A stretch of 10,911 nucleotides of DNA from contig DYQV01000065.1 of assembly GCA_020719105.1 (NCBI GenBank), positions 1 through 10,911 of the forward strand, in the 5' to 3' direction. Position numbers and translations under genes: made by a program. The DNA comes from Rikenella microfusus. GTDB taxonomy: Bacteria > Bacteroidota > Bacteroidia > Bacteroidales > SZUA-534. This document shows positions 7,997 to 10,911 of this stretch, in pieces (the stretch's first letter is position 1; each line of letters starts with the position of its first letter). A model generated the notes under the pieces. The model was not told the origin of the DNA, searched no databases, and worked only from the letters and a program-made list of their open reading frames with translations.

Positions 7997-8173
7997 ATGG
8001 AACCAAAAGAACAAGTATTAAAAGCCATGAAAGCAAAAGCTGCTCCCATGGGTACTCAGGAAATTGCTGCCGCTGCCGGACTTGATGTAAAAGTAGTTGA
8101 AAAAGCCATGAAGGTATTGAAAACCGAGGAGGCCATATATTCTCCGGTACGCTGCAAGTGGCAAGCCAAGTAA
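7997..8173 (+). CDS. Small winged-helix/HTH-like protein (putative transcriptional regulator), 58 aa
   Basis: A complete 58-codon gene, ATG 7997 to TAA 8171-8173, 32 bases after the peptidase stop and on the same strand. The product starts MEPKEQVLKAMKAKAAPMGT and continues with QEIAAAAGLDVKVVEKAMKVLKTEEAIYSPVRCKW. The pattern is helix (EQVLKAMKA), turn with PMGTQEIA, helix AAAGLD, recognition-like helix VKVVEKAMKVLKTEE, and a short beta wing ending in PVRCKW. That is the compact winged-helix layout, and I recall small Bacteroidota proteins with the same SPVRCKW ending annotated as transcriptional regulators. No ligand domain is present, so it may bind DNA constitutively or act as a partner. 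It could be the third gene of the PorV-like/C25 unit, but it may have its own promoter. The TAA-rich upstream stretch is typical of the phylum, with no clear Shine-Dalgarno. It ends 8 bases before the convergent glycosyltransferase stop. Confidence 0.82.
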   Translation: MEPKEQVLKAMKAKAAPMGTQEIAAAAGLDVKVVEKAMKVLKTEEAIYSPVRCKWQAK

Positions 8174-8181
8174 TTTAATTT

Positions 8182-9273
8182 TTAGGAATTGCTGCCGATA
8201 ATCTTTTCCAAGGCATCAGCCAATACCTTTTTCTGGGAATCTAACGAATAGCCGGTTACAATGGTTTGTCGTCCGGCTTTTCCTATTTTAAGTCGCAATT
8301 CTTCCGATTCAATCAGTTGGGTAAGTTTGTCAATCCATTCGGTTTCATCAACGGCAAGAAAACCGTTTACTCCATCGGTAATAATATCGAGGTTAACGCC
8401 TACTGGAGATAAAACGGCCGGTTTTTCCAAGGCCATATATTGTATCCCTTTAAATCCACACTTTCCTTTGCTCCATGGGTCATCGGGCAGTGGCATAATG
8501 CCAATATCGATGGTGTTTAATTCGTCAATTTCGGTAGCAGCATTCCATCGGGTGCTTTTTACACCCAAATCAGGCCATTCCATGTCAACATCTACTATCA
8601 CTTTAAAAGTTACGTGCGAATTGTATTTCTCTTTAAGTTTTATTAAGATGGGCAGTGCCTCTTGAAAATGTTTTATGGTGGTGGAACTACCCGTCCAGCC
8701 GATGCATATTGGGGCGGTTGAAGGTTTTGGCAAGGGTTGGTGGTAAGCGGTATCAATGGTGGTGGGAATTATTAAAACTTTATCTGAAAATAAACGGGCA
8801 TAATCGGCCAGATATTGGTTCCCGGCAATTACCAAATCGGCCATTGCAATTATTTTTCCGGCTTTTTCCGGTTTTTTGAGCCACTGCAAGTTGCTGTTTC
8901 CCTGACTGGTATCGTTGAGCCAAATGGCATCATCAAAATCGAAAACCAACGTTGCTTTGCTTTTAGCAAATCGCTTTTCAAAAAAAGTGCTGCCAATAAA
9001 ATGGGCTTCGCGATAGACCAAAATTACATCATACTCCGAAGCTCGAAACCAATCACGGACCCGGATAATCAATCCTTTGAAGCCAATGAAAAGTTTTAAC
9101 AAATAATAACCTTTTTGGTAAAAGATTCGATCGTCCCATTGGCTGAGTACATAAGTATAAGTTATTTCAAAACCCCGTTGTTCCAGATATTCCATAAACT
9201 GTTCAAAGCGGAACCGCTGACCCGGAGAGCGACCGGGCCGGTGTGGAGCAATATAGAGTAATTTTTTCTTCAC
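8182..9273 (-). CDS. GT4-type glycosyltransferase (GT-B fold)
   Basis: Cytoplasmic or membrane-associated glycosyltransferase of 363 residues, normal for the family. The N-terminal domain opens with KLLYIAPHRPGRSPGQRFRF (4-23), a common start in Bacteroidota enzymes of this group, and carries FDFDDAIW (111-118). The C-terminal nucleotide-sugar domain begins near IGWTGS (191-196) and contains the donor-site segment KCGFKGIQYMALEKPAVLSPVGVN, with E283 as the conserved acidic residue. The first acid of the classical E-x7-E motif is Lys275, as is usual in the CGFK..QYMA subgroup. The start codon is GTG at 9273-9271: the next in-frame stop lies 15 codon-bases upstream with no ATG between, and the family N terminus aligns there, so GTG is the only reasonable start. 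It lies 325 bp downstream of the other glycosyltransferase on the same strand. Sugar donor and acceptor cannot be told from sequence; a role in LPS O-antigen or capsule synthesis is inferred. Confidence 0.9.
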   Translation of the reverse strand: MKKKLLYIAPHRPGRSPGQRFRFEQFMEYLEQRGFEITYTYVLSQWDDRIFYQKGYYLLKLFIGFKGLIIRVRDWFRASEYDVILVYREAHFIGSTFFEKRFAKSKATLVFDFDDAIWLNDTSQGNSNLQWLKKPEKAGKIIAMADLVIAGNQYLADYARLFSDKVLIIPTTIDTAYHQPLPKPSTAPICIGWTGSSTTIKHFQEALPILIKLKEKYNSHVTFKVIVDVDMEWPDLGVKSTRWNAATEIDELNTIDIGIMPLPDDPWSKGKCGFKGIQYMALEKPAVLSPVGVNLDIITDGVNGFLAVDETEWIDKLTQLIESEELRLKIGKAGRQTIVTGYSLDSQKKVLADALEKIIGSNS

Positions 9274-9598
9274 TTGGGGTTTTAGGTTTTATCTAAGATT
9301 ATTTGCAACGGTTTGCTTCCTGTATTTATTTAAAGTATGTTAAAGTTTCTTTGGCTGTAACTACTCCCCTCCCAAAAAAATAAAACAAAAAATGTTCCAT
9401 CTCAAACAAACGATTATCAATACTCAAGGATTCGATTTTGCAAAGAGACAACTCATTCTCTTTTTTAGTTGTAAATTGTTTGCTGAATCTACCATTGTTC
9501 ATTATTTCTTACTTTCCTCTTTTATTTGTTGTTGAGTAGTAACTTTTTGACACATATTTTTAATAAAATGATCCGGTCTCATATCTCATATCTCAAAT
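9274..9598. other. 325-bp intergenic spacer between the two glycosyltransferases
   Basis: AT-rich spacer, read on the - strand from the stop of the upstream glycosyltransferase to the GTG of the next. It holds the heptamer repeat at 9577-9600 and one open frame of 58 codons (9326-9502, listed separately as doubtful). I find no good TAnnTTTG promoter, no strong hairpin with a T-run, and no RNA gene. The gap is large for an operon, so the downstream glycosyltransferase may have its own promoter that I cannot place. Confidence 0.5.
9326..9502 (-). CDS. Doubtful small hypothetical ORF, 58 aa
   Basis: A frame running from ATG 9502 to TAA 9326 on the - strand, preceded by AGAGGAAAGTAAGAAATA, whose purine run could serve as a weak ribosome site. 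The product starts MNNGRFSKQFTTKKENELSL and later has an aromatic stretch EMEHFLFYFFGRG. I recognise no family. Codons are T-rich in the second half (TTT/TTG runs), unlike the neighbouring genes. A 58-codon frame in a spacer of this base composition is mildly unlikely by chance but not remarkable. It would lie 52 bp upstream of the glycosyltransferase on the same strand. It may be a real small protein, a gene remnant or noise. Confidence 0.2.
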   Translation of the reverse strand: MNNGRFSKQFTTKKENELSLCKIESLSIDNRLFEMEHFLFYFFGRGVVTAKETLTYFK

Positions 9599-9600
9599 CT
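9577..9600. repeat. Heptamer tandem repeat TCTCATA running into a stop codon
   Basis: Three units TCTCATA, TCTCATA, TCTCAAA and a partial TCT, read as TATGAGA on the other strand. The last bases overlap the TAG stop (9601-9599) of the glycosyltransferase. Gain or loss of a 7-base unit would not alter the protein, as the tandem lies after the stop. Such TATGAGA strings occur between genes in many Bacteroidota genomes, as far as I recall. Function unknown. Confidence 0.6.
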
Positions 9601-10828
9601 ATTTGTCTAATGAATTATAGACCGTTTCAAAAATAGAAATTCCTTGCTCCAATGAAAAATATTTACACGCTAAATCTTGCACTTCAATCTCTTTTTTATC
9701 GGTAATAGCCAACAATTGGGTTACTGCTTTTTGATAATGTTCCAAGGTAAAAGCTTCAACGAGCACTCCAGTAGGGTTTTGGTGCATTACCAAATCTACA
9801 TCACCCACACCGGAATTGGTAATTACCGGTATTCCCATTCCCATAATTTCGGCCATTTTAGTGGGTGATGAGGCTTTTTTCGACCAAACCGGTTTGATAA
9901 AGAAAAGCGATGCATTACTGATGCTCAGCAATTCGGGCACTTGGTTACGGGTAGCCGGTTGAACCCTTATCTGGCCTTGGGAAATTCCTTTTTTCAGAGC
10001 CATTTCAATAATGGAGTCGGGCGAATCTTTGGTTATGAACAAGAAAATGGCATCTGGTTTTGATATTGAAAGTACTTTAAAAAAATCAAACATTTCCAAG
10101 GGCATATACCAAGTGCCTACTGAACCCAGATAACTAATTATGTATGAATTTAAAGGAATATTCAATTGGGTTCTCCAATCTGCCGAAGTTTGATTGCTTA
10201 TTTTCCGGTAATCAAAGTGGTTGAAGTCGGCACAACAAGGGATGACGGAAATTTTTTCTGCGGTAAGTTTTGGAATTTGCCATTGCAGCATTTCCTGCTT
10301 TGCTGCTTCGGTAAGACTGATTATGGCATCAGCCTGTTCTAAAAACTGCCTTTCTTTGCGTTTAAAAAAGGTGTAAACTAATTTGTAAATAGGATTCGAT
10401 AGTTTCCATATAGTTCCATCAACCCGTTCGTCGGGCCAAAAGCCGCGCATGTCGAAAACAAAACGGCAGCCCTTTTTTTGAAGTGTGAGACCTACAAAAG
10501 CAGAAATATAGCTACGGCAGTGCACAATGGCTATGTTTTTTTTGCGTTGGATTTTCTTAGCTGCACGGGTCAATTTCCAAATGTCAAAAATTGTAGAAAA
10601 CACCGGTGGTCTTTTGGTATAACCTACCGGAACCCACTTTATTCCATTCTTATCCAGCAATAGCTGAATGCTTTCTTTTTGTTTGGTATAGTTCTCTTTT
10701 TTTTCGGCACTCAACAAGGTAATGGAAAACCCTTTAGCCGATAACCCAGCCAAATAGGGAATCACCTGCGATTGCCCCAGCGGGTCGGTCATCCCGTCAT
10801 AAGATAGGTAGAGTATTTCGGTTTTCAT
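9599..10828 (-). CDS. GT4-type glycosyltransferase, surface-polysaccharide type
   Basis: 409-residue GT-B glycosyltransferase, full length for the family. The N terminus has the distinctive YLSYDGMTDPLGQSQVIPYL (7-26), seen in a Bacteroidota/Proteobacteria group of polysaccharide enzymes. It is followed by HCRSYISAFVGL and FDMRGFWPDERVDGTIW, which line the acceptor domain. The C-terminal domain holds YLGSVGTWYM and the donor-binding segment SPTKMAEIMGMGIPVITNSG with E327. No membrane segment is obvious, though the FKRKERQFLEQADAIISLTEAAK region is amphipathic and could touch the membrane. Start ATG 10828 gives the expected MKTEILYLSYDG. It probably acts in a glycan cluster that continues beyond the right edge; specificity is not predictable. 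It belongs with the - strand glycosyltransferase downstream, possibly as part of one cluster, despite the 325-bp gap. Confidence 0.92.
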   Translation of the reverse strand: MKTEILYLSYDGMTDPLGQSQVIPYLAGLSAKGFSITLLSAEKKENYTKQKESIQLLLDKNGIKWVPVGYTKRPPVFSTIFDIWKLTRAAKKIQRKKNIAIVHCRSYISAFVGLTLQKKGCRFVFDMRGFWPDERVDGTIWKLSNPIYKLVYTFFKRKERQFLEQADAIISLTEAAKQEMLQWQIPKLTAEKISVIPCCADFNHFDYRKISNQTSADWRTQLNIPLNSYIISYLGSVGTWYMPLEMFDFFKVLSISKPDAIFLFITKDSPDSIIEMALKKGISQGQIRVQPATRNQVPELLSISNASLFFIKPVWSKKASSPTKMAEIMGMGIPVITNSGVGDVDLVMHQNPTGVLVEAFTLEHYQKAVTQLLAITDKKEIEVQDLACKYFSLEQGISIFETVYNSLDK

Positions 10829-10832
10829 TTTT

Positions 10833-10847
10833 ACTTTTCAGAAAAGT
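10833..10847. repeat. Short perfect inverted repeat just before a start codon
   Basis: ACTTTTC-A-GAAAAGT, seven-base arms around one base, ends 4 bases before the ATG of the glycosyltransferase. In mRNA it would place a weak AT-rich hairpin over the ribosome entry region, or it could be an operator. A repeat of this size is expected by chance roughly once in a window this long, so this is only a position-based note. Confidence 0.25.
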
Positions 10848-10865
10848 TTAGAAAAAATCCTTTTT

Positions 10866-10897
10866 AACCACAAAGAACACAAAGTTTTACACAAAGC
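10866..10897. repeat. CACAAAG word repeat upstream of the glycosyltransferase
   Basis: Three copies of CACAAAG begin at 10869, 10878 and 10890, spaced 9 and 12 bases apart, in the string AACCACAAAGAACACAAAG followed by TTTTACACAAAG. On the - strand this reads CTTTGTG three times. I recall near-identical CTTTGTG strings scattered between genes in many bacterial genomes, usually next to gene ends. The function is not known. It lies about 40-70 bases upstream of the start codon at 10828 on the - strand, so it may sit in that gene's promoter or leader. Confidence 0.5.
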
Positions 10898-10911
10898 CTT
10901 CCTTCGGAGAG

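Noticed and set aside
8174..8181. Bidirectional terminator between the convergent HTH and glycosyltransferase genes
   Set aside because: Only 8 AT-rich bases separate the stops, and I found no stable stem in the surrounding sequence.
9356..9543. Imperfect inverted repeat GTAACTACTC / GAGTAGTAAC that might mark the ends of a small MITE-like element
   Set aside because: Nine of ten bases matching over about 170 bp is expected about once by chance in a spacer this size; there is no target duplication and the flanks do not extend the match.

Overview
The window looks like a chromosomal segment of a Bacteroidota (Bacteroidetes) bacterium. The evidence is two genes of type IX secretion (T9SS) families, which are essentially confined to that phylum, a T9SS C-terminal sorting-like domain, low-GC intergenic DNA without strong Shine-Dalgarno sequences, and one upstream element matching the Bacteroidota -7 promoter TAnnTTTG. 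I see no tRNA, rRNA, CRISPR array, integrase or transposase gene.

Left part (1-1909): a complete comM/yifB-type Mg-chelatase-like AAA+ ATPase on the + strand, followed by a 227-bp spacer. The spacer holds a short AATT-rich word repeat and two matching perfect palindromes (AGTCAC-N3-GTGACT) 65 bp apart, which form a REP/BIME-like pair.

Centre (1910-8173): three + strand genes, probably one transcription unit. They are a PorV/PorQ-family outer-membrane barrel, a very large multidomain C25 cysteine peptidase resembling the putative T9SS sortase PorU2 (its start is better placed at 3063, four bases after the barrel gene stops), and a 58-residue winged-helix-like protein. The first two suggest a cargo-handling and cargo-processing pair: the PorV-type barrel as outer-membrane shuttle or partner, the C25 enzyme as the surface peptidase or transpeptidase.

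Right part (8182-10828): two GT4-type glycosyltransferases on the - strand, convergent with the central genes. They probably belong to a surface-polysaccharide locus that continues past the right edge. A 325-bp gap between them holds a heptamer tandem repeat that runs into the stop codon of the upstream gene, and one doubtful 58-codon frame. The right end of the window carries three CACAAAG words upstream of the second glycosyltransferase.

No wholly new system stands out. The points most worth checking are the PorV-like/PorU2-like gene pair and its ILEI/PANDER-like domain, the paired palindromes, the small HTH gene and the three different word-like intergenic repeats.
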